A stretch of 64,000 nt of DNA. Origin: Echinometra lucunter. Taxonomy: Eukaryota > Echinodermata > Echinoidea > Camarodonta > Echinometridae. Positions 35,292-46,330 of this stretch are shown piece after piece. The notes under the pieces were generated by a model. The model saw only the letters and a program-made list of their open reading frames with translations. It was not told where the DNA came from and did no database searches. Each line of letters starts with the position of its first letter. Within the stretch, counting starts at the first letter, position 1. Both the position numbers and the translations under genes were made by a program. The stretch spans positions 19,381,226-19,445,225 of the forward strand of contig CM057165.1 of the NCBI GenBank assembly GCA_029962745.1, read 5' to 3'.

Positions 35292-35520
35292 GGTTCTCTT
35301 AGTTCGTACGACATGCAGGGTATTGGTCACATGCCGTTATCTTCTGGAAATTCTTCTTCTTATAAGTCAACTTGCCGCTCGTTTCCTTGCAGTTATATTC
35401 ATTTTTATTCCCAATGTATCCATTTAAATACCGCAAAGATGCAAAAGCATTATGAAAATAAAATTTACAAAATAATGACGATGTCGTTGGGTTAGTAATT
35501 GTACGAATAATAATCATCAC

Positions 35521-35552
<32 letters not shown>

Positions 35553-35658
35553 CCGTCATCATTGTTCATTCATTTATTCATTATTTTTGTCAATGTGTTA
35601 TTTTTTTACCTTGAATTATTGGGGGATGAAATACAGGCCATTCCTTATACATGCCCTT

Positions 35659-35922
35659 CACTGTAAAAAATATTGGGTAAAATTTTAACCAGCACGAGGG
35701 TAATTATATGTCCAACTAACTTTGGGCAATATTTTACCCAATGCGGGAAGCATATTATTGTCCAGTTAGGGTAAAAATAAGCAGTAATTAGGCCTACTTT
35801 CTGAGAATGAGCAAATTTCCATCAAATTGGATAAAAAGAAATGCTCAAAGAAATGCCTAAAGTTGGTTGGACACATAATTACCCTCAGGGCACATTTTTA
35901 CCCAATATTTTTAAAAGTGTAT
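35659..35922. repeat. Foldback MITE, CACTGTAAAAAATATTGGG termini (unit B)
   Basis: Paralogue of 19311-19576, with slightly decayed ends. Confidence 0.7.
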
Positions 35923-36799
35923 CTGAAATATCGGGGGGGATCGATTCCCCCCCCCCCCCCCACCCCCCGGGATCGACACCAAATGCTTCTGCCACTATTG
36001 AAGTATAATGGTAAACATATCCGGGTTATGTTCAAAGAATTAGTACAGAGCTGCCTACTTCAACTTTCGAAGACAAAACAAACGGAAACCGACAATTGTG
36101 TGTACAGTTGGTTAAAACCAGAGCCCCGGGAGCGCCCCCACACAATTTCTACTAAAGAGTACAAATAACAATTAATAACTCATAATTTGTTTTATTAAAC
36201 GAAACGTTTAGTAAATTATTGTTTGATAATTTTTGACATATTGTCAAGAATCAGTAATTTTGATTTCATGTTCTTTGTGAAATAAAACGAGCTGGCGGAC
36301 AATAAGGCATCAAAAGGTTTTTTTTTCTTTTATAGAGGTGGCACTTAGGATTCTTTTTATCCTACATAGCAAGCAAATATCGATTCCTAGTATATATAGG
36401 CTTTACTTTTTATTGCTTCAAGTGCAATTCTCAAAGGTTCCGCTTTCATACAATAATGATTTCACCTTTCACAGGAATAATAACAATAGGCAATGCGATC
36501 GAACTGCAAGGTATTTTCTATGTTATTTTGTTTTGGGTTTTTTTTGTGCATACTTTCAATTTCACAGTACATTGGCATGATTACAGACCGGCTCTGTGTA
36601 TGGAATGGGTTTTTAAAACTGAGTATACCTGAATGAATATTGTTGGTTCCCGATTATTTTCCTTTTTGTTCACTATACAGCGATACTTTAAGACTTAGGC
36701 AAAAGCCTGACTTCGCTATAGCCCTTTCTTAACTTTATAAAAATGGCAAATTAACGGAACAAGCCATGTTCGTTTTTTGAGGAGTCTAATCCTAATATA

Positions 36800-37013
36800 T
36801 AAAGGTCATAGTGACTGTAAAGGAAAAGAATAAATAATTTGGTAACTCCCTTGTAAATAACAAACACTGAAAGAAATTAATATGGGAGAATAATAATTGC
36901 GTAGCTCCCCCAATGTTCCCCAGAGCTGTCATCCATTTTGAATCAAGGGTTGAAAAATCGAACCCGGGTCACTGGCTTAGAACGCCAATGCCTTACCACT
37001 AGACCACAGAGGC
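36800..37013 (-). mobile_element. tRNA-Arg-derived SINE, decayed head (unit B)
   Basis: Paralogue of 20450-20682. A short deletion removed the 3' half of the acceptor arm, so the tRNA-like head (37013-36958) no longer folds. Its box B region reads GGTTCGAT, closer to consensus than in unit A. Confidence 0.65.
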
Positions 37014-37037
37014 GGGCCGGCAGTTAGGCGTGACCGA

Positions 37038-39319
37038 CCATGGCGTAACAGCCGGGGGGGGGGGGGCAGGGGGGCAGAGTGCCCCCCCCCCTGAAGGATT
37101 TCAGCGGGAAAATTCACCAAACCACCGGGAAAAAATGAAAGGGAGGGAAAGGAAGAAAAAGGAAGGGAGAAAGGGAAAGGAAGAAGAAAGGAAAAGAAAG
37201 AAGGAGAAGAAAGGAAAAGAAAGAAGGAGAAAGGGAAAGGAAGAAGGAGAACGGGAAAGAAAAAAAGGGAAAAGGGGAGAAAGGAAAAGAGAGAGAGGGA
37301 AAAGAGGGAAAGGGGAAAAAAGAAAAAAAGCAAGGGAAACAAAAGAAATGGGGGAAAATTTAGAACCCAAACCCCGGAGTTTCCGGGTGCTCCCCTCCCT
37401 GGACCCCCCTGGCTTTCCCTGTAGACCCCCATCAAGCGCCCTAAGCCAGAACCCTTGGCCCCACCCGCTAAGGGCTTCGCAACAAGCAACTCGCGGTGCA
37501 GGTTCACTCCCGGGGCTCACCTCCGTATATCTAGACTTAGATACCGGGAAATTTCGGCTTTGCCCCCCCCCCCCCCGATAACAGGTAGAGAATGTAAGAG
37601 ACCGGGAACTGTCAACGAACAATTCAAAGAAACGTCAGAGCTTGCGCGCTTCGCGCGGGAGGGAAAATCACCATCCCTGCACCCTCCCCCTTGCATGCCT
37701 AGGGAGGCGCGCTTAGCACTATCGTCCTCCTAGATGGAATCCTCGCTACACCACTGATTCTAGACTTATTACCGGGAAATTTTTGGCTATGCGTATGCCC
37801 CCTCCCCCCCCCCCCCCCCCCCCGATAACAGGCAGAGAATGTAAGAGACCGGGAACTGTCAACGAACAATTCAAAGAAACGTCAGAGCTTGCGCGCTTCG
37901 CGCGGGAAGGGAAAATCACCATCCCTGCACCCTCCCCCTTGCATGCCTAGGGAGCGCGCTTAGCACTATCGTCCTCCTAGATGGAATCCTCGCTACACCA
38001 CTGATTCTAGACTTATTACCGGGAAATTTTTGGCTATGCGTATGCCCCTCCCCCCCCCCCCCCCCGATAACAGGCAGAGAATGTAAGAGACCGGGAACTG
38101 TCAACGAACAATTCAAAGAAACGTCAGAGCTTGCGCGCTTCGCGCGGGAAGGGAAATCACCATCCCTGCACCCTCCCCCTTGCATGCCTAGGGAGCGCGC
38201 TTAGCACTATCGTCCTCCTAGATGGAATCCTCGCTACACCACTGATTCTAGACTTATTACCGGGAAATTTTTGGCTATGCGTATGCCCCTCCCCCCCCCC
38301 CCCCTCCCCCCCCCCCCCCCCTCCCCCCCCCCCCCCCCCCCGATAACAGGCAGAGAATGTAAGAGACCGGGAACTGTCAACGAACAATTCAAAGAAACGT
38401 CAGAGCTTCCGCGCTTCGCGCGGGTTGGGAAAATCACCATCCCTGCACCTTCCCCCTAGCATGCCTAGGGAGCGCGCTTTGCACTATCGTCCTCCTAGAT
38501 GGAATCCTAGCTACACCACTGATTCTAGACATACTTATTACCGGGAAATTTTTGGCTATACGTATGCCCCCTCCCTCCCCCCCCCCCCCCCCCCCCCCGC
38601 TAACAGGCAGAGAGTGTAAGAAGAGCGGGAACTGACAGCGAAAAAACGTCGGAGCTTCCTGCACCCTCCCCCTAGGTAGCACTACCATCTCCCTAAAATG
38701 AAATCCTCGTTACGTCGCAGAAGATGACTTACTTACCGACAACTAACAATTCAATTCGGAGCTTGGGGGTGGGGGATCTATCACCCCCACTTGGGGAAGA
38801 GGGGGGATGGTGTGTACAAATTTCCCCCATGCAGACACACTTTTTAAGGAAGAAAATATATGTTAATTAATCAGTTAGTAAAAATTCTGAATATCTATCT
38901 TAAACAACCATCATATTTTAGAATTTCTATTTGAAAATGCTACTGAAGACAAAAAAGTGGTTATTTTTGGCTCGCTCGCTTCGCTCGCTTGTCAAATCCT
39001 AGGATTTCCATCCAAAAATGCGATTAAAATCGAGAAAAGTTGCTGTTTTTGGCTCGCTCGCTTCGCTCTTTCATCATATTTTAGAATTCTTATTCGAAAA
39101 TGCGATTCAAAACCCGAAAAGTTGTAATTTTCTGCTCGCTCGCTTCGCTCGCTCGCAAAATAGATATAAAAAAAAATCGTTAAAAAAGTTTTTCATCCCC
39201 CATTCCTCAAATTGGATTTACGCTGGTGGAGCACTACCATCCTTCTAAAATGCAGTCGTAGCTACGCCACAGGTTCTAGACATTGACTAGTTACCGGGAA
39301 ATTTTGGGGTCTGCCCCTG
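37038..39319. mobile_element. hAT-like non-autonomous element with internal tandem array, unit B only
   Basis: An 8-bp target duplication GTGACCGA flanks it (37030-37037, 39320-39327); unit A keeps one copy at about 20700-20707. The left end CCATGGCGTAACAGCCGGGG resembles the hAT-type CAGTGGCGTAAC terminus, and the right end is GGTCTGCCCCTG. The interior contains a purine-rich tract (37136-37345), a five-unit tandem array (37556-38640) and three CTCGCTCGCTTCGC motifs about 82 bp apart (38969, 39052, 39134). No transposase is present. The long open frames here are low-complexity artefacts. Confidence 0.8.
37556..38640 (+). repeat. Tandem array, about 245-bp unit, about five copies
   Basis: Each unit has a long C run, GATAACAGGCAGAGAATGTA, CCGGGAACTGTCAACGAAC, CAGAGCTTGCGCGCTTCGCG, CCTCCCCCTTGCATGCCTAG, AGATGGAATCCTCGCTACAC and ACTGATTCTAGACTTATTAC. 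C runs start near 37562, 37800, 38047, 38287 and 38578. The end of each unit (GCTACACCACTGATTCTAGA... TTACCGGGAAATTTTTGG) matches the right end of the host element (GCTACGCCACAGGTTCTAGA... TTACCGGGAAATTTTGG), so the array looks like amplified or nested copies of that terminus. Confidence 0.85.
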
Positions 39320-39591
39320 GTGACCGAATTCAGTTGACCGACAGACAGATTTCTTTCAGTGTTTATTATTTACAAGGGAGTTGCCAAAGTTGTCTGCATT
39401 TGTAAAATTTCTTTCAATGTATTGTCCCCTCATTCTGACTTATGCATGTATCCAGGCTACTAGCTGTGATCCAACTGCAGCATGCGGCTTCTCATTGTTC
39501 ATTAACTCATCTGCACCAAAATAAAGGATCAAATAGGGTTGGAAATCTTTCTGTCGGTCAATTGAATTCGGTCACGCCTACCTGCTGGCCC

Positions 39592-39809
39592 GCCTCTGTC
39601 GTCTAGTGGTAAGGCATTGGCGTTCTAAGCCAGTGACCCCTGTTTCATTACCGGCGGAGGCATTTTTTCAACCCTTGATTCAAAATGGATGACAGCTCTG
39701 GGGAACATTGAGGGAGCTACGCAATTATTATTCCCCCATTTTCATTTCTTTCAGTGCTTATTATTTACAAGGGAGTTGCCAGAGTTGTTTGCATTTGTCA
39801 AATTTCTTT

Positions 39810-39812
<3 letters not shown>
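39592..39812 (+). mobile_element. tRNA-Arg-derived SINE, plus orientation
   Basis: The head 39592-39662 has the same GCCTCTG/CGGAGGC acceptor stem and TTCTAA anticodon loop as 20682-20612, but box B is decayed (TGTTTCATTA). The body matches the minus-strand copy through TTATTTACAAGGGAGTTGCC and ends at an (AT)n run. With the copy at 36800-37013 it forms an inverted pair flanking the hAT-like element. Confidence 0.65.
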
Positions 39813-39850
<38 letters not shown>

Positions 39851-39993
39851 CTTTTTGCAAATTTGAGATATTTAAAACTGAAGTTGCAAAAAAAGGAAAT
39901 ATAATACATTAGATCATTAAAAAATCCAAACTTTTTCCTTCATATACAATGAGTGAGGTATCAAAATAATGGAAGGTATTATTTTGTTTTTAT

Positions 39994-42900
39994 TACAAGA
40001 AACGTTTTTAACATCTGAACTAGAATATGTGTTCAGATCAGAATGTGGCGAGCTCTGCTTTTTCAACCACGGAACGAATCATTCTAAAGGCGTGGTAATT
40101 ATGATTAGGAAAAAGGATGATATTGAAATACTTGAAAGTTTTGTTCATTTCGATGGAAGAGCTGTTGCTGTAAGATTTAGAGTTAAAAAGGAGGTATACT
40201 TTGTACTAAATGTATATGCCCCAACTATAAAATCTGAAAAGGAAAAGTTTTTCAAAATGATGTTTAACTGGATAAAGAGTATAAAGCAAAAAGGTGATTT
40301 ACTTGTATTTGGAGGTGATTGGAACTGTGTGCAAGATCCTCAGTTAGATACTCAAGGTTGTTCACAAGTATATAAACCAGTTAAGGGCTTACAGAACATT
40401 CAGAATAAATTCAGTCTGAATGACATATGGAGAAAAATGCATCCTTTAGGAAAACAATTCACTTGGCGACAATTGTCGATGGGTATTTCTTCTCGACTTG
40501 ACTATTGGTTGATTTCATCGTCATTGTATTGTAATGTTCAAACTGCTGATATTAGACCTGCTATCAAGTGTGATCATTGTGCTATATCATTAAGACTGAA
40601 GACAGAAAGTGCTGAAAGGGGGAAAGGTATATGGAAATTTAACAATTCTTTGTTGTGTGACACTGATTTTAAGAACAAAATTAAGAATATTATAAAATCA
40701 GCATCGTCTATCTATAATAATATGAATGCAAGAACCAAATGGGATATGTGTAAAATAAGGATACGAGAATTTACAATGAAATTCTCTAAACAAAGACAGA
40801 TAGAAAAGGCAAAATGGTATAAGACAACGTATGATGAGTATATCGCATTGTGCAGGAAAGTTGACAATACTTATACCAGAGAAGATGCAGAAAAAATGAC
40901 CAAATTGAAAACAGAGATTGAAAAATGGCATGCACATCTATGTAAAGGTGCGTTTGTTAGGTCTCGAGAGCGTTGGATGGAACTTGGTGAAAAATCAACC
41001 AAGTATTTTCTCAGTCTAGAAAAGAGGAATGGGAAAAAGAAAGAATTTGACTGTATAAATAAAAATGAAAAAATGATTACTAGTAACAAGAATATTCTTA
41101 AAGAAATAACTAAATATTACAAAGAATTATATTCAAAGCAAACATGTTGTGAACTTTCTGAAATTAAAAGATATTTGGAAACTACAAATTTAACCACTCT
41201 TTCTGAAGAAGATGCCTTGTTATGCAGAAAAAGAATGTTTAGAAGCCTTAAAATCAATGAGAAATAACAAGTCTCCAGGCAGTGATGGACTGACCGCTGA
41301 ATTCTATCGGTGTTTCTGGGATGAATTGAAATATTTGTTGATCGGCAGTTTAAATGAGGGTTTCGAAAAGCAAGAATTGTCCGAAAGCCAGAAGCAGGCT
41401 GTTATAACATTGTTACATAAAAAAGGAGACAAGAGAATTGTAGATAACTGGAGACCAATATCATTGTTGAATATAGATTACAAGATTCTTGCAAAAACAC
41501 TTTGTAAACGTTTGCATAATGTTTTAGAAAACATAGTCTCTGCCGATCAGACTGGGTACTTGAAACAACGTTCCTCCGTTCAAAATATTCGTCTCGTTCT
41601 AGATATGATAGATTATTGCAATTATACAAACTCTCCCGGTATTTTTATTTTTCTAGATTTTAAAAAAGCGTTTGATAATATCAGTCATGATTTTCTCTTT
41701 TTGTTGTTAGATAGACTTATGTTTAAAGATACTTTTAAAACTTGGGTCAAGACTCTTTATAATAATGCGACAGGCAAAGTCATGAACAACGGCTGGGTCT
41801 CCCAGGAATTTAAAATAGAACAAGGTGTAAGGCAAGGTTGCCCTTTATCGGCTCTCCTCTTTATTTTGGTAGCTGAGGTCATGGCTGTGAGAATAAAGCA
41901 AAGTACTCATATCAAAGGAATTCACATTCGCTCGAACAATGTAATTGCCACTGAAGAAAATGTTGTAATATCACAATTGGCCGATGACACTGTCATTTTT
42001 GTTAACTCTATAGAGTCTGGGAACTTTGCTTTGAAAGAAGTGGAGACATTTGGAATCTTAGCGGGACCAAAACTAAACTTAATGAAAACTAATGTCATGT
42101 CTACCTCTTTTCAAGAAGAATGTTTAAACAATCTAGATTGGACAAATGAGCCGATTAAATACTTAGGTGTATACATATCTAGAAAACAAAAAGAATGTGA
42201 AAGTTTAAATTGGAATTAAAAAATAGAGAAAGTAAGATATTTGTTGAGAGCTTGGAAAATGAGAAATTTGACATACTACGGGAAAATAACAATCATTAAA
42301 ACGCTTATTGTTTCTCAATTTGTATACATTGCGACATGTTTACCTATTCCAAAGCATATCATTACCACCCTAAACAAATTGATTTATAGTTTTCTTTGGG
42401 GATCAAAGAAGGAAAAGGTCAAAAGAGCGGTGGTTACTCGTCCTGCAGCGAATTGGGGTTTGGAGATGGTAGACTTACGAACTAAATTTCAATCACTGCA
42501 ATTATCTTGGTTTTCAAAATATTTAAAAGGTGGTAGGTCGCAATGGAGACTACTTTTCAGATTTTGGATAAGCTTCATTGAAGATATACCGATAGTTTTA
42601 AAAATGAACTGCTCAAGCAGAGATATGTTTTCTTTATGTAAGATGTTTAAGTTACCTGAATTTTATGTCAACTTACTTGTGTACTGGTGTGAATTGAGAT
42701 ATGTTCACTTTCTAAACGTGAAAGACATACGTAATCAAATTTTGTGGTATAATAGCAATATTAAACATGGACACGATGTCTTATTCTTTAGAGAATGGAA
42801 TGTAATTGGAATCCACAAAGTCAGTGACCTATTTGAAAACGGACAATGGATATCTTGTAATTCATTATATGAACGGCTGGGTACAAATTCTTTGTTGGTT

Positions 42901-43810
42901 AACTTTAAATTCTCCAAGTTAAAGAAGGCGTTTCCAAATGTATGGGTAGACAAAATTGTAAATACAAACCACACCCCAGATGAAATGGAAAATCCACAAG
43001 AATTGTTTGAGATATCAAATGGTGACTTGATTAACGTAAGCTACATGAAAGCAAAACATTTTTATTTACTCTTGAATGAATCAAATCAAGAAAATCCTCC
43101 CGTTTCATTGTTATGGGAAGAAATGTTACAACTACCAATAGATTATGACTGGAGACATGTATTAGATTTTAAACTAAAAAAGATCAAAGATAATAAAGTA
43201 AGACAATTTAATTTTAGATTACTTCATAATATTTTGCCCTTCAAAGATAATCTTTTTAAGTGGAAGATTTCTTCTAATATGATTTGTTCATTTTGTAACG
43301 AACCTGAATCACCTATTCATATTTTGTTTAAATGTCGTCAAATCGCAGAATTTTGGAAAAGAATCCACAAATTAGTATTGAATTGGTTTCAAAAAGATAT
43401 TTATCTGGAAGAAAAACTCATAATAATTGGTATTAACATCAGCAAATCTAAATTCATTCTGATTAATTTATTATTCATTTATGCTCAGTATGCAATTTAT
43501 AAGGTGTACATGTTAAATCAGTTTAGAAGTAAATTATTTAATAGTCAGTCAATTTGGATGGTATTTAAAAATGATTTCGTGTTTTATATCAAGTGGAGAT
43601 ACAAAAACCAGAAAGATGTATTAAGAAATCTTGAGATGTTTCTGTTCTAGTTCCTTCTTCCCATTTCTTCTATCTCATGTCTAAATTGTTTGATTTTTTT
43701 TTCTTCTCATCATTTGACTAATTTTGTAAATATTGACTTTAGACTTTATGAAATGTTGTTAAAGGATATATTGAAATAAAGTACCTCGGAGGAGGAAAAG
43801 AAAAAAAAAA
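39994..43810 (+). mobile_element. 5'-truncated L1/Tx1-like LINE, unit B only
   Basis: The element is bounded by an 11-bp target duplication TTTGTTTTTAT (39983-39993 and 43811-43821). Unit A has the unoccupied site at about 21100-21115. It starts inside the endonuclease at LQETFL and ends with AATAAAGTACCTCGG and an A-rich tail, the signature of target-primed reverse transcription. It sits in intron 1' of the truncated gene, sense strand opposite to that gene. Confidence 0.93.
39996..43650 (+). pseudogene. LINE ORF2: AP endonuclease (partial), reverse transcriptase, C-terminal Cys/His motif
   Basis: The endonuclease part (to about 40610) shows LQETFLTSE, GVVIMIRKKD, FVLNVYAPT, VFGGDWNCV, RLDYWLIS and KCDHCAISLRL. 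The RT part shows PGSDGLTAEFY, DNWRPISLLNIDYKILAK, QTGYLKQRSSVQNI, FLDFKKAFDNISH, GVRQGCPLSALLF and the catalytic LADDTVIF. The C-terminal part has ICSFCNEPESPIHILFKC, a Cys2HisCys-type finger near 43290-43340. Two lesions break it: a one-base insertion near 41226 (frame moves from the 39996 frame to the 41212 frame) and an in-frame TAA at 42217-42219. The first nine codons of the 39969 frame are intron sequence, not element. Otherwise the frame is open for about 1,200 codons, so the copy is young but inactive. Confidence 0.92.
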
Positions 43811-44522
43811 TTTGTTTTTATACAATGGTGGTATGGTGGTGTAACTTTAAAACAGTAATAAAAATGACGTTTATCTCTTTTTGCAATCAAACTCTACAGT
43901 TATCATCATTATAAATAAATGAATAGTTGAATTGAGAAATATTTCAACCGAGTTTCGATCATAAAACGATAATCCATACCAAACTCACCTTCTTGATTAC
44001 CGTACACACATCCACTGAGGAGGATGAGGGCAATACAAGCCGCGGTGATCAATTTCATCATGATTGTCATTTCCGATCTAACTGAGACCTAATAAAAATC
44101 TCTTCGTACGGATGCAAGAAGTTCCGAAGCTGAAGCAAAACTTGCTGAAAATCGCAGTAGTGCTATGCTTTATACAGGATACAAAACGCCTTGCTAGAAA
44201 ATTGCTGATACTTCGGCGAGTATAACCCTGTTATTTATATGTTTCTATGAAGAATTACTTAACATCATTGTAAACATTGAGCTTTGTTCTGGGCGTGGCC
44301 TGGCCTAAGCCAATGAGGAGCTTTCTGTATAGTATCACATGACGTAGGAAAATAGAACTCAATGCTACCGTTCTATGAACGTTCGTTTCACTGTGCATGG
44401 CCTTCCTTTTTGGTTTGCGGCAGATGGCCAAGGCACATGGTGTTTTCACACAGAATTTGTTTCTAAATAGTAATAGAAATTTATACCGAAGTCATTTCCG
44501 CCACGTATGAACAGCTGTAACT

Positions 44523-44745
44523 AATACCACTTTCACACCAAACAAATATAACGGAATAACAGCGTTTTTTTGAAAAAACGCTTTGGTATGAACACTCAGC
44601 AAAGCGTCATATTTGAAAACAGAATCAAATGTTCCGCAATTTACGTGTGAGGTCTATCACTAGGTTTTGAGGTGTTTTGAAAACGGAATATTCCAAATAT
44701 GACGCTTTAATTTTTGGTATGTACAGAAAAAGGAAATAAAGCGGA
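44523..44745. repeat. Inverted-repeat-containing MITE-like insert, unit B
   Basis: CAAAGCGTCATATTTG (about 44599) pairs with CAAATATGACGCTTT (about 44695), and GCGTTTTTTTGAAAAAACGC forms a local hairpin. The segment interrupts the block homologous to unit A near 21810. The exact borders are unclear. Confidence 0.45.
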
Positions 44746-45340
44746 ATGAAATGTCAAAGGTCAACCGGGTTCCGACCAAAAACCTGGAAAATGCGGGAAA
44801 CGAGTGAAAGCACGGGTATCTTCGATCGCAGCGCTAGCGAGCTCCATGGATCGGCATGGCAGTGCCCGGGGGCAGTACAGCGTACGTTCGACACTACTAG
44901 CTGCATGGACGCGAATCATGTATGGAGAAACGTCGTCTCAGACGTCTTATTTACGTCATACATTTACGTCTTTAAGACGTCATTCTGCAACAGCACAAGA
45001 CGTAAAATAAGACGTCGTATTTTTACGTCAATTTAACGTCATATTGGTCCTAAAAAAGACTTATGATCCCTTTACGACCCAAAGGAAGCTCTCAGACTGG
45101 TAGTGTAGTTCTTGTAAAAAAACAGTTACAAATTACAATTTTATTAATTTCTGAATAACCTGCCATGACATTGACTGAATTGTGTACAACACAATAATGA
45201 TGGAAGTACATTTTTCATTAAATCAATAGTGCAATCATTGAATAAAATATTAAAAATCAAATGTTATCTTTCTATTTCCACAAAGTTCTTTACGAAGATC
45301 TTTACGAAGGTCTGACCGCCGTAAAGATCTAAAAATACGT

Positions 45341-46330
45341 CTTTTCACAGCCACAGTGGAGTCTGTCTTGCTGTATGGTTCAGAAACCTGGACCTTCACT
45401 AAGAGGCTTACCAATATGCTAGATGGGAGCTTTACAAGAATGCTTAGAATGGCTCTGAATATCAACCAGTACATAATGAGAATGTAGTCCACGTCCTGGA
45501 CGATTTTTACTGATTGGGCAAACCATAACCAACACACACACGCCCGGGCCCGCGCCCTCCACTGATTCACTTACCCCCAGTGATTCACCTTACCCACTGA
45601 TTCACTTTCCCCGAAAAAATCGTCCAGGCCATCTCGGCAGAGAGAGGAAAGATAATGAAGTTGTGACCTTTGTCTGACCCAGAGGTTACGACCGCCCCTC
45701 GCAGATATTGCGCAAGGAGCACATGAATATTCAAGTTGTTTGAACGTACAACATGTGCACAGCAAGCTAGCGCATTGACCGAGGAGAACGCCGTTCTGAT
45801 TGACAGGGTTTGTCGACCAATCGGAATCGAGAGCGAGGGAGACTGGGCTCAGTGGGCGGAATATCAGTTCCCTTGAATCTGACGGGGAACTTGCCAAGAT
45901 TCACTGGACTGTTGTTTCATATGACTATTCAGGGTGTGTGTATGCGTGTTATGGGGTTGTAGTGTGTTGGGTGTTTGGTAGTCGTGTCGTACAAAATTAA
46001 CAACAGTCCAGGAGGTGGACTATGAGAATGAGGAGCTCGGAGCTGTACGAAAATCTCCCGAAGGTCAGCTCAAAAGTGACACAGAGGAGATTAAAACTTG
46101 CAGGACATGCACAACGGCATCCTGAGTTGACACTTCACTCAGTTCTGTTGTGGGAGCCCCTCCATGGAAAGGCAAAAAGGGGGAGACCCAGGAGAACATT
46201 ATGTCGTCTCACTACGAATAGACACTGGTCTCCACGAAACTCAAGAAATTATCAATCTAATGAAGGACGGGAACCGCTAGAGAGAACTTGTCTATGGATC
46301 TCGGGAATACTATCCGACTTGACTGATTGA
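45341..46330 (+). pseudogene. RTE-like reverse transcriptase tail split by a DNA transposon (unit B)
   Basis: The first part (45341-45484) encodes VESVLLYGSETWTFTKRL and LDGSFTRMLRMALNI. The second part (46023-46330) encodes MRSSELYENLPKVS, RRLKLAGHAQRHPE and HGKAKRGRPRRTL. The 45485-46022 element and its 8-bp duplication separate them. Here the GRPRRT motif is intact, unlike unit A. Confidence 0.82.
45485..46022. mobile_element. 538-bp TIR DNA transposon (hAT-like by TSD), non-autonomous
   Basis: TAGTCCACGTCCTGGAC at the left and, as complement, TAGTCCACCTCCTGGAC at the right match at 16 of 17 positions. The 8-bp target duplication TGAGAATG lies at 45477-45484 and 46023-46030. Unit A keeps the single site (about 23589). 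Internally CCTGGACGATTTTT is repeated inverted (AAAAAATCGTCCAGG near 45614), and a CTGATTCACTT motif repeats three times between 45560 and 45611. No transposase is present. The 8-bp TSD suggests hAT or a P-like superfamily. Confidence 0.9.

Larger units (their letters stand above)
28333..44070 (-). pseudogene. Truncated paralogue of the two-domain DUF4430-type gene (exons 1, 2 and 7 only)
   Basis: Exon 1' (44070-43989), exon 2' (32362-32182) and exon 7' (28466-28333) are preserved with their splice sites. Exon 1' has a 6-nt in-frame insertion in the signal peptide. Exon 2' differs from unit A at 4 of 181 bases. Exon 7' lacks 27 nt (nine codons of the acidic stretch) but still encodes the hydrophobic tail. 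Exons 3-6 are gone: sequence equivalent to 10577 in unit A joins directly to that equivalent to 13328 at a C-run near 28925-28950. Exon 2' ends in phase 2 and exon 7' expects phase 1, so direct splicing reads eight codons and then TGA, giving about 95 residues with a signal peptide and part of domain 1 only. A 3.8-kb LINE sits in intron 1'. Confidence 0.88.

Noticed and set aside
36977..37622. Long overlapping frames of 170-183 codons on both strands
   Set aside because: They arise from a purine-rich AAGGAAAGAAGG tract inside a transposon and give Lys/Arg/Glu or Phe/Ser low-complexity on opposite strands.
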